DNA of 64,000 bases, taken from NCBI GenBank assembly GCA_027475525.1, contig JAMWFC010000117.1, forward strand, positions 3,148,183 through 3,212,182, written 5' to 3'. This DNA is from Macrolepiota albuminosa. Taxonomy: Eukaryota > Basidiomycota > Agaricomycetes > Agaricales > Agaricaceae. The notes under the pieces were generated by a model. It searched no databases. It had not been told where the DNA came from and saw nothing but the letters and a program-made list of their open reading frames with translations. Below are positions 22,548-33,500 of the stretch, piece after piece. Made by a program: the position numbers and the translations under genes. Within the stretch, counting starts at the first letter, position 1. Each line of letters opens with the position of its first letter.

Positions 22548-22690
22548 AACCTCTCATAACCGATGTCGCCTTCCATGAAAGTCGGTTTTCAGGGGGTAAC
22601 GGGTATGGAAGGGTCTTTGTAGGGTACAAACCAAATCTGTGCATGCCAAAACCCCCCATCGGTTTGAAGGGGCCATCGGTTATGGAGGTT
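22548..22690. repeat. Inverted repeat, possible MITE-like element
   Basis: The left end AACCTCTCATAACCGATG (22548-22565) matches the reverse complement of the right end CATCGGTTATGGAGGTT (22674-22690) apart from one inserted base. About 108 bp lie between. There is no open frame inside. A target-site duplication is not clear, so it may be a chance hairpin or a decayed foldback element. Confidence 0.35.
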
Positions 22691-23104
22691 CAATTGTACT
22701 CTGCATGTCCAATGGAGTCAGGAACAGTAGTTGTCAGGCATGAAAGATCGCATCAACAAGAAAGGGCATACGTTATAGTAAACATTGGATCGCAAAAGCA
22801 CACCTTCCTCGATTGAGACCACGTCGACTGTTCACGGCAATTCTGTACAGGTTCATGATCCAGGAACGGGCAAGTCTGAGAAATACCAACGTGGACAAGA
22901 CAACCCAGACTGGGGGCTGATATTCAGTAAATCAACCCAGCACGAGGATCTATAATTGTGCATCGGAAACAGAAAGGGCAAGGAGCCGATTGAATCTGCA
23001 TGTTTGCTGAGAACTGACTGGTAATTTGTGCATTTTTTGCGTTGATCGGAAAGCCGTCAGAAGGACAATAGTCGCCGTAGTGGGAAAGATAGATAATTTG
23101 CTTT

Positions 23105-23355
23105 TCAGCGGGCTCGTTATGGCGGGTGTGGGCTGACCATACGGAGCGGGCTCATAGTCCCACACATGTGCGTAAAAGCATTTCCTCGCGGCGTTATGGC
23201 GGGTGTGGGCTGACCATACGGAGCGGGCTCATAGTCCCACACATGTGCGTAAAAGCATTTCCTCGCGGAACTTGACAGCTGACAAGACATGAAACCTGGT
23301 TAGAACCCAGCACAGCGGGTGGGGAAGTGACGACTATGGCGTTGTCTTCCCCGCG
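23105..23355 (+). mobile_element. Degenerate LINE 3'-tail fragment
   Basis: Its reverse complement aligns with the 3' non-coding end of the LINE (30434-30600 on the plus strand). Shared blocks include GAAGACAACGCCATAGTCGTC, CCACCCGCTG, AACCAGGTT, CCGCGAGGAAATGC and TTTACGCACATGTGTGGGAC. No coding part remains and there is no poly(A) run. It contains one 77-bp tandem copy, so the true fragment is about 170 bp. Flanks from 22691 to 25143 show no supported gene. Confidence 0.7.
23115..23268. repeat. Exact 77-bp tandem duplication (probable assembly join)
   Basis: 23115-23191 and 23192-23268 are identical and adjacent, inside the LINE-tail fragment. Confidence 0.95.
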
Positions 23356-25143
23356 TGACCCGAAATCAATGTATCTCAACAAAAGTAGACGCTGATCGAT
23401 GATATATATAGTAAGTCATTCATTTACATTTACATAATGATCGCCTCCACGAAAAGTTATTCGGTACGTCTATCTTTTCTTGGAAGGATAACAATCGGTT
23501 TTATGTACTTTGAGAGAACTCATCTTGCCATGATGAAACAGAGGGAGTTAGCTCGCAAACTCCACTGCTAATTCCGACATACACGCAAGGAATAGGATAT
23601 CACCGATGGTTCAGTTACTAAACGTTGAACATCACATTCCGAGGTTATCGATAAACATGAAACTCTAGTTTCCCACGCACACCTATTGCTGGACATGGCC
23701 AGTGAACTCCTTACATCCATCGGTTACAGTTAGGCCGAAGCATCGTGCTGATGAAGAGTGGTTATGTCAATGAAAGATTTCGGGCTTTGGTTCACGTTAA
23801 CTCGCATATACAACCAGGATGGACTGGAATAAAATAGTTGAATTATCAGGAGTGATAGGTATCTATGAATATAACAAACAAAATATCTGGGATCATAAAT
23901 GCTTTGATTATGCACCCCCGACTCAGCTAGCTACCACAAATTCTCATGGGCTGATGATATTCTACTAAACACTACAGACACCGCAGGAACAAGAACCAGT
24001 TCCTGGTGAGAAACAGGTCAAAAAACCCTGTCATTTGTTTCTTGACCAACTTCTTACTATCAAAAATTAGGACATTTCCTTTATTTAAAGACTTTCCATA
24101 GAAAATCGGTACATTGGAAATGAAACGATATGTTTGTATTGCAGTATTTCCCGAGGAAACGCTCACAATTGCAATTGCCAGCAGTGGGAGAGGTTGAATT
24201 GAGCATAGATAGAGACGTTATGATGTATGAAACATACAAATAGGCATAGCTATTGTGCCAACGTTCTCGATGGACATCCCACATAACAGGAGGCATTGGG
24301 ACTGGTGATGTGTGGACTGAAGATGTCCAACGCGATCCGAGTATCAACAGCTGCGCCGTATGCGAGAGAAAAGAAGGATGAAGCGGGGTGACGAGAAGAG
24401 CCTTGACCTGCATATTTCTAAGGGCAACTGATTGTACTCACAGTAAGACTTTTGAATATGCTAACCGTAAGCTAGCCAAAGCGGAGCGCAGATACAGGAT
24501 CATATGACGGCCACCCATTGTGTAGGAGAATAGTTGTTCTAGTTCATAATTTGTAAATAGATAAGTGCTTCCTCCATTGGTGTCACAGATACAAGTTTTG
24601 GTAGGCGATGCACATGGCAGGAAACTCATTGGAATTCTGTATTAAATTATCGATGACGAGTTTCAAGAGATGGGCATAGGTCTGAGGATAAGATTGCAGG
24701 GCAGAGTGATAAAATCTAAATAAAGAGACATTGACATAAGCACATTAATATTAAGCGACCAGTTACTCACCACGTGATGCCAAATTCAAGGTTGTTCATT
24801 CACTTTACATTTTCAAGAATACACCTCTGAGATCTGAATGCCGAAGGCAACGAAGAAATATTACGCGGTTGCTGTTGGTAGAGGAGGCCCAAAAATATAT
24901 AATACATGGGAGGAGGTGTCCCTGTTTGCTTTGACTTGATGGACCATTATTGACCAGCCTGTGTTTGTTTTTTAGTGCAAAACACAGGTTATCCCTCGAA
25001 AGGAGACTACTCGCAATGTATCTATGCTGATAATTATCGCAGACTCACAAATACCCTGCGGTTTTCAAGAGTTTCCTCTTTCTGGACGAAGCAGAACAGT
25101 GGCTTGCTCGTAAGTTGGGACACTTCCCAGAGGCCATCTAGTC
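23356..25143. other. Intergenic, AT-rich
   Basis: About 1.8 kb without a supported gene. A few minus-strand frames near 24081-24629 have no recognisable features. The last 150 bp may contain the 5' UTR or an unrecognised first exon of the helicase gene. Confidence 0.45.
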
Positions 25144-27493
25144 ATGAGATCAACAGACCAAATTAGTCTACGTGATTCCAAATCTCAAGCAGATTCTCTC
25201 CTTCAGCCTGAAGTTTCTTCAACTGCGAATGATCCTTTACTGAATCCTGTCTCTCTATCTGTGAATCCTTCCAATTCGACGTCTGTCTCTCAGACAAGCT
25301 CGCATGTAGCGTCGCATTCTGTGCCCGTGGAAGCTGAGCTTGAGACCCTCGCGGACCCGAAACCATCGGTTGTGCTATCTCTCGAACAGCAACATGTTCT
25401 TAAGCGAGTCATCAGCGGACACAGTGTCTTCTTCACTGGCTCCGCAGGTTTGACCAAGGTATCAGTCAATGTACGCAAAATTCTAATATCAATCAGGGAC
25501 TGGGAAATCAGTACTGCTACGAGAAATTATTTCCGCACTGGTGAAAAAAGGGTTGCAAGGCGACCAACTAGCTATCACGGCATCTACGGGGATAGCGGCT
25601 GTCAATATTGGTGGCAGAACACTCCATTCATGGGCAGGAATTGGACTTGGAGATCAGGATGCAGACCGATATATAGGCAAGTTTTTTGGTAATAAACAAT
25701 TTAGGACAATCCGCAGTCGTTGGCAGACTGTAGAAACCCTCATCATTGACGAAGGTGCTTGGAATGATATGAATATATATGACAGCATATTTTAGCTCAA
25801 TGCTTCCTGCAGTGTCGATGCTTGACGGTTCCTTGTTTGACAAACTTGTAAGCGGTCGCACTATTATTTAACGAGCTTCCTTACACATAGCTCCAGGAAA
25901 CCATAGCTAGAGGAGTCCGAAAGAATGATACCCCTTTTGGTGGAATACAAGTTTGTGATCTAAGTCCAACTTTTTCCTTCAAGTATTCCTAATGTTATGG
26001 TTGGTTAGCTCGTTATTTCAGGCGATTTTTGCCAGCTTCCTCCCGTTCCTGGTCGTAACCAAGATGGGTTGCCGAAACCTGCCGTGTTCGCATTTGATGC
26101 TGTCTCCTGGGATGCTTGTGTTGGCCCACAATTCGTACTCACTGAGGTCTTCCGACAGAATGATAAGAGTATTTTGACTATCCGTTTCTTTCTATCTTTA
26201 CACTGGCTCAACCATTAATATAGATTTCATTGATGTGCTCAATGCTATGCGCTTTGGCCAGTTGGACGACAAGGTCATATGTGCTCTTTCCGCGTTGTCC
26301 AGAGAGGTAAAATATACGGACGGCATCCAGCCAACGGAATTGTGTGCACCTCTCTTCATTTTATCTGTATATTTCCAACCTTCTCTAGATTTCCTACAAG
26401 ACAGGAGGTTGAATACGCTAATTCGTCTCGCCTTGCACAACTTCAAACAGAGTTACACATTTTCAAAGCTCATGACCTTCCTGGATATGATTTTCATGGG
26501 AATCCTGTCAGTTCGCTGCAGATGGCCCGTCTCCTTGACCGCCATGTTGTCGTTTCTCAAGAAGTACTATTAAAGGTTCGGAGAGTTACAGAGAACTTTT
26601 GTTGTCAATATCTTTCCTTCAGGTCGGAGCTCAAGTCATGTTGCTCAAAGTGGGTTCAAGTCATGCCATGTTAGTAATACTCAGGCTCAGTTTCCCAAGA
26701 ACTTGATCCAGGGAGAACTAGTAAATGGATCTATTGGTCAGATCGTGCGATTCGAGACAGCAAAAGAAGCACTCGCTGGGAATACTTATATAGTAGATAC
26801 TGACAAAAGGGATGACGACCAGGAGCTGCTCGAAAACGCTATTGCTTGGCCCGTTGTTCGATTCATCAATGGGAAAGAGGTCTTCATAATTCCTCAGAAA
26901 TTCACGGTGAACAATGCTCGGGGAGAAATGGAAGCCTGTCGTAAACAGGTGAGCTGTGTATTCAGTTCGGATGTCTTCATTAACTACTCGATCATAGATT
27001 CCATTGATCCTATCTTGGGCTCTCAGCGTGCATAAATCCCAAGGACAAACTCTAGAACGTGTCAAGGTGGATCTAGGACGATCATTTGAGAAAGGACAAG
27101 GTGATATTTTACATTAATACCAGGCTTTATTCTAACGAGTTCTATCTAGCTTATGTTGCTCTTTCTCGTGCAACTCGCATGGACCAACTTCAGGTCCTTA
27201 ATTTTGACGAATCAAAGTAGGTTGCAATATCTCTCGAGTCGTTGTGACTTGGTCCAACTGGAGCATATAGGGTTGCGGCTCACCCTAGAGTCATTGAATG
27301 GCGTATGCGTATACGCAGTCATCCCCCCATTGCTTTCAATCCTGGCGTGATAGACTTATGGGATCATGAGAATGATACCACAGAAGTAGCGTCTCAGGCG
27401 TCAATTACTCGGGCGGCAGATGAAATCGACCTTGAGGATCCAGACAATGAAGCTGACGAAGAGCTTGCGATGGCATGGTATCATGAGTTATGA
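25144..27493 (+). CDS. Pif1-family 5'-3' DNA helicase
   Basis: Splicing yields a superfamily 1B helicase. A Ser-rich N-terminus precedes [12 protein letters not shown] and Walker A. The P-loop GSAGTGKS is split by an intron at 25448-25496. Then come [16 protein letters not shown] (motif Ia), LIIDEVSMLDG (Walker B, again across an intron), [12 protein letters not shown] (motif III), LTEVFRQND (motif IV), [26 protein letters not shown] (motif V) and [17 protein letters not shown] (motif VI). The tail is acidic. At least seven short introns are needed. Pif1 enzymes unwind G-quadruplexes and act at telomeres, replication forks and in mitochondria. All motifs seem present once introns are removed. 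The start at the ATG of MRSTDQISL is provisional. Mushroom genomes often hold several Pif1-like genes, so this need not be the main one. No Rep domain is seen, so it is not a Helitron protein. Confidence 0.85.
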
Positions 27494-27647
27494 TTTTTGT
27501 ATCTTGTTTTATCATCAATGGGCAGTTACATGCCCTGCACATATGATCGTAACAACCATGCGAAGAAATCCATGTCAAACACACGATTTGTAGGATATAC
27601 AATCACTTCCAGCAATATCAAGTCATTAATGAGTTTCAGGCGATCTG

Positions 27648-29067
27648 TCAATATGCAGCTCCCCAGATAGCGCCGAAGCGATCCACCTCGTCTCCAGAGC
27701 GACCCCAGAATCCAACGAGACCCCACTGAGCACCATCGGCAGCGACATCGGTAGGAACAGTAGTATTAGTGCAATCACTGGTAGGTACTCCGCCAGAAAG
27801 TATACTTCCGAGGTTGGTTGTGAAGCTGGCATAGAAGATACGGACCGAACCGCTGTGGCTTCCTTCGCATGCCTGAATCTTGTTGACAAATTCGCCGGGT
27901 GCAAGGTTCAAGGTTGTGGGGTTACCACCTGTGCCGCCATGGGTCACTTGGATTTCACCGTTGGTAGATTGGGCCGTGTAAGAGAGAGCATCGACACGGC
28001 TACCACTCCTGATGGTCAGGGAGGTGATTTGATGGAGCGTGAGAGTTGGGGTAGAAAGGACAACAAGATCGTTGTAGAAGGTGCCACCAGTGCCACCAAG
28101 ATAGTCGGCAAGCCGGAGTGAAGACGAAAGTGTCCAAGAAATCACGCTCGAAGTGGGGTAATGGTCACTTAGGGGAGCACCGGCGCTGTCGAGGAATGCG
28201 TCGTCCTCATTGGTGAATGTAATCGATTCAAATGAAACGGTACTGCTGCCGCGAGCGAAGGTCTTGTCGACCACCTCGCAAGCGACCATCTCAGTTTGAG
28301 TGGTACCAGCAGGGAAGGGGAAATCGCAAACCAAAGCATCTGCACCTTCAACTGGGAACGAGCCACCACGCACAAAGCTAACCCAAGCGTCAGTGACTTC
28401 AAGGGTGTTAATGAGGCTATGAAGGGATTCGGAATCGCCTACACGAGTGTAGCGTGTGTTGGTGTCTCCCATGACGACGATAGGCATACCAATGGACGCG
28501 GTTTGAGCGTAGGTAGTGACCTGGGCAAGGTTGGATGCACGAGCATTGATGTCGCCGGCCTCATCACCAGCATCGCCATGGAGATTATAGAGGTCGAGCC
28601 AAAAACCATCGCTGATTCTGACACGGGCGAATGTGAACCCCTTTGGGGTAAGGCAATCACCACCGCTGAGGAAGCAAGAAGACCATTTGACTGGGTCAAG
28701 GTCAAAGAAAGGGAAATCGGAGAGGGTGTTGAGACCGGATCCAAAGCCAGCAATGCCAGATGTCGGGGTACGGAATGCATGAGTGTCGTTGGCGTACAGT
28801 TCACTGTGGAAGTTGAAATCCTCTTGCACATTGATAATGTTGAAGGGTCTGAGGCGAGGAGAAATTAGAGGAGTGTTCACTCTAGGATTGCCAGAGGACA
28901 AAATCTCTGCATATTAATTGAGTACATTTTGTAATGTAGAATATTCCCTCACCAGGAAGCCCCGCGACATTGTACGAGAGCAGGGAAAATGACCCCGAAG
29001 TCTGAGCGGCAGCAGTCAATGTAATCAACGTTGACAATGTCACGAGAAAGGTCATTTTGAACCACAT
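27648..29067 (-). CDS. Secreted endonuclease/exonuclease/phosphatase-fold protein with C-terminal jacalin-like lectin domain
   Basis: Two exons, 29067-28953 and 28906-27648, with an intron of 46 bp, encode about 457 residues. A hydrophobic signal peptide (MTFLVTLSTLITLTAAA) precedes FSLLSYNVAGLP, the first strand of the DNase I/sphingomyelinase fold. Further fold motifs are IINVQEDF with the metal-binding Glu, NLHGDAG, VVMGDTNTRY and the catalytic SDHYP near residue 260. From about residue 310 the sequence changes to a jacalin-like pattern: IRSGSRVDALSY, THGGTGGNPTTLNL, GEFV, and the last strand LVGFWGRSGDEVDRFGAIWG. The family hydrolyses phosphodiesters; the lectin domain should bind carbohydrate. 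I infer an extracellular enzyme tethered to glycans. An alternative start four codons in (29055) is possible. Confidence 0.85.
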
Positions 29068-30369
29068 TGAAGGAATTGAGGGACCGAGATTCTTGAGGTT
29101 ATCATGGCTTTTATCTGGAATCTAAGCACAATGAGCATGGGAGGACACTCTCCGATATCGGTAATCTGCCAGGCGCGGACCGCCATATCGCGCCATAGGA
29201 ATAAGAAGTCAAAAAAATGTGGCCATGATGCTCAAAGAAGCATCTGAAGGGTTCTGATAATATTTTCTCATATGGGAAACGTGTAACTGGTGAGGGAGAG
29301 ATTCAATGGTAATGCAGGTAACGCCGGTTCTCCGTGAAAGCAGACTTCAACCTTGATTTAAAAACAAGGGAGATTTTCCAAGGAATGTTCGCTTCGCATC
29401 GTTTTCCTGTAAGTTCAGGCGACAGAAAGACCCGTTGCTGTCACGGGAGACAAACGTGCTCAAGGTCAGTGCGACAATAGTCGAAGCAGCCCAGTCACCC
29501 ACGTTTATCATGGTTGTCAACGGGTCGATGAGCGTAGATCTCCGGTTTACACGCTTATGTATACTTGCAACCTAATGACGTCAGCTCGTCCAAGTCAATG
29601 GCTGTATGCAAGAAATGCAGATCAACAACAAGTAATAGCGACTCGGAGGGGAAGCATTATCAATTCGCCCTCATGCTGAAAGGATGGAAAGAGGAATGGA
29701 ATAGTAACGCGTGAAGCAACTTCTTGACGGATTCAATGCTATAAGATATAAAAGGGAGTGTTTTTACTGGAAAATCCACGAGTATGATCCACGTTGGTCG
29801 ACTGGGAAATTAGGCTGACGTTGTAGGCCAAATCCATGCAAATCTTTTCACATTGATGAGCTTCACTCATGTAACATTCGCAGCCTAAGTTGGTAATCGA
29901 CACTAAAGCAGGCACTCAGTCACACAGGAAGAACTCTGGTGGTATCAAACGACGTAATAATGGAGTCCTGAGATGGAAAAAGGTTTTGTCCAATGATCTG
30001 CCTTGAATTGAACGGATTTTGTCACTCCCATGAGAATAGGGGTTTGCTACCCAAATGACAAGGCTCATCAGAACATGAACAGTGAGGGCAGAGACGCAAG
30101 GCAAGAGCTTTGTCAAGGTTGTCATTAGTCTCAAGCGTCTTGAATCTGATAGTAACATAACATAGAAAGTTAAACGTACCCTCAAGTCCAAATGGTCTTT
30201 CCCTAAGCATCATATCCTCGTTCTATGTTGTGAAGCATGGCTAAAGTTAAACGTACCCTCAAGTCCAAATGGTCTTTCCCTAAGCATCATATCCTCGTTC
30301 TATGTTGTGAAGCATGGCTTTTGCAGCTCGTCTTTTGCCAATGACAGAGGACGGGCTGGCCATCGGCTT
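29068..30369. other. Intergenic up to the LINE insertion
   Basis: No supported gene in about 1.3 kb. It includes the 77-bp duplication at 30166-30319. The final part is the pre-insertion flank of the LINE. Confidence 0.5.
30166..30319. repeat. Exact 77-bp tandem duplication (probable assembly join)
   Basis: 30166-30242 and 30243-30319 are identical and adjacent, 50 bp outside the LINE boundary. Confidence 0.95.
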
Positions 30370-30381
30370 AGAGTAGATGTT

Positions 30382-30421
<40 letters not shown>

Positions 30422-30585
30422 GAGTAGCGTTTACAGTGGGAAGACAACGCCATAGTCGTCCTCTTCCCACCCGCTGCGCTGAGCACCCGGGTTTACAACC
30501 AGGTTCCATTTACGGTCAGCTAAAGTCTTCCGCGAGGAAATGCTATTTACGCACACGTGTGGGACTACGAGCCCTGCCCAGTGGA

Positions 30586-33500
30586 TTAACCCACCCCTGT
30601 TTCGCTGCGCCCACTACCCACTAAAACCCCGCTCTGGCCATCCTCCTGGATGTGTGAGGATTCACCCTCGAGTCCCGTCCCCGACCACGTCTCTTTTATT
30701 ATGGCCTCTGTCTGAGCCTTCTTCCGGGACTTAGGGACCACGGTCTTCCTATCAAGAGCCGCTCTATTGCTCATGTGTTTGAGCCATCTTCCAGAGACCT
30801 CTCTAGGGTCAAGAGGCGCGTCGTCCTTGCTTATCACCCTTTCGCATCTTAGTACCCAAATCAGGTAGGCTGATTCCACCAGCAGTATCCTCAATAGTCT
30901 TGTTAGACCTGCTGATCGAATTTCATCCGAAGACTCTATTTTCCGGACAGTACTTCCAATGATAGTTGCGACACTCTGGGGTTCAAGGGGATCCCCGGAT
31001 TTCCTTTCCCACAAGTCACTCGCCAGACTCCACACTATGCCTTGCCCTGGGCTAGCGCACTTAGTCAGGATGTGGTCCAACGAATCAACGTTGTTATCAT
31101 GTTTGCAAACTGCCCGAATCTTGAGGTCCGGTTCCATTGTTGGCCTGTCCCAGTATTGGCCCACTTTATATGCATCGTGCGTCATTTTCCATAGGAAAAT
31201 CTTTACCGTTTTTGAGAAATCTCTATTCCTGATCCCCTTCCAGATGGTCCTCCCATCTGTTATCCTTTTTTCTGTGTCTTTGATGTGTAGGATTATATCC
31301 TTTAACCTTTTTTGGGTCCTTGGTCGTTCCGGACACCCAGATAAGCTCTTGATTGTTTTATACGCAAGTGCTTGCGACATACTGGAAAGGCGTGCTCCGG
31401 TCAGGTGGAGTTCCTCGGGGATGGGAGGGAGGGTCATGATTCTACCCCTGGAGAGGGCGTTTGTAGCCAAGGACCTTGCTATGGTCTCATGTTGGGAGAT
31501 TGGTTCGTCAGTTGAGTCAAGGAGAGCAATACTTGCTCTGTGCATTCTAAGCCGCCCGATTAGAGTTCTCAGGAGTCCTGCGTCGTGAATGCCGTAGAAC
31601 CCTTCATCTTCCATCTTCGTAATGTCTTTTGTTAGCATGTCGAGAATCAGACTTGATCTTATACAAATCGTTAAGGGCGTATTTATGCCGGACTTCATTG
31701 AGGTCAGAATTATCGATAACAAGTACGCTGAGACTCTTGTATTGCGGCCAATGTTGAACCATTTCGCACTGTCACTAGTGACTTCACTTCCAGACAGGAC
31801 TGTTCCAACACCGATGAGGTTGGACACAAAGTCATCCTCTTGGACATTCCCTTCTGTTTCAAGCCGGCATATTCCATTGATCGAGGCTCGTAGTTGTTCG
31901 TTTAGGTGAACCGCTTGGGTACGTGGGTACAAATTATTGCATTTTGGTCCCGACGTGAATATTCGAAAGGCATCCGCTATGTACCCCTTGGTCATTGTGT
32001 TTGGGTTAAAAATGGAAACTTTTGGGGCCCCCTCTGGGGTTTCTCCCCCCTCATCCACGTCTGGTTGGTCCTCAATAGGACATCTCCTGGGGTCCCACTT
32101 TCCAGGGAGGGTGTCAAGCATGGAGCCTGCTCTCTTAGTACACAGGTTCGGATGGGAGCAGCCTGAACCTCTTTCTACTTCAATGCAGTCAACACACTCA
32201 CACTCAGTTGTATCCTGGTGCGTTGGGTCGTTAATAGCATTAGCAAGGCGGACCGCATCTTTCACGAGACGTATAGAGTGTTTCGATTTAAGGCATTCCG
32301 CCACTTTACCGGAGTTCATCCTCCTAATCTTGTTATCCGCTTCAATGTGATACCAGATAGGCATGTTCATGCTTATGTCATTCTCCACTTCAATTACTTC
32401 CAGTCTTACTTTGAAGTCTCTGGCGGTTTTAAACAATCTTGTTATGTCGGGACAAATCTCGCCTTTGCCTGAGGATTTGGATTTCCATGACTGGAGGAAG
32501 GGGCTTGATTTTATCCTCGTGTCGACCCTCTCTTCAGAAGAGGGCGAGTTCAGCGCCATGAGAGCATCTGCGACTAGCGCCCATAATGGTCTAAATGGAC
32601 CAAAGTTCAGGTATGACTTCAGCCACATTATGTCGATGGCTTTGTTTCTGGCTTTGATGTCAACTAGAGCTCGTCCTCCCTCTTCAATCTTCTGGAAAAG
32701 AGTCTGTTCGTTTACTTGAGGGCTTTTACCTGACCACATAAAGGAGTTAACCCACTTAGATAGTAGTTTCTCTATATTCTTGGGCATTCCTTGTACTTGC
32801 GTTAGGTATTGCGACATGCCGGCCACTACCATTTGAATAATCAGCTTTCTGCCTTCCATCGATGGGTGGCATTTCTCCCATGCATTTAGTGCCTTGTCTA
32901 TTTTCTCAATGGTGTTAGACCATGGTGCTCCTATGTCGATTTCATTACCGAACCAGGCACCCAAAATTCGTATTACGTCCCCATCCATTGCAATGTGAAT
33001 ACTCTCCGGTATTCGACTGCTTTCGGGCCTCAGTCTTCTGTTTACTATGAGGTCTTTCCTGAATTCTTTTACCCCTAGAGGTATAATCTCAGTTTTCGTT
33101 GTATTGAACTTTGCCCTTGAGGCGATGCACCAGTCATTAAGTATTTCCTCAAGTGATTCCAGATCGTCTTCCTCGGAGAGGAAGGTAGTGGTGTCGTCAG
33201 CAAAAAGGGTTGCTATTAGTTTTTCACTGTGGCCTGGGATTTGAAAACCCTTTAAGTCGGACTCACGGAGAGAGGCAGCAAGTGGCTCAATCGCTAGGTC
33301 AAACAGCAGGCAAGAGAGGGGGTCGCCTTGCCTAACTCCCCTTGTGACCTTCCATGGAGAACTGAAAAAACCGTTTATCATAATTCTTGTCTCCGCTCCA
33401 TGGTATAGGGATTTTATAGTATTAATTAGGTTGGACGGGATTCCGAAAGCCTCTAAAGTTCTCCAGAGATATTCGTGGTCTATCTTATCGTAAGCCTTTT

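Noticed and set aside
25144..27493. Helicase as part of a Helitron
   Set aside because: No Rep endonuclease motif and no Helitron-like ends were seen nearby; motifs fit a stand-alone Pif1 protein.
28296..28868. 190-codon plus-strand frame opposite the phosphatase-jacalin gene
   Set aside because: It lies entirely inside a well-supported gene on the other strand and has no domain features.
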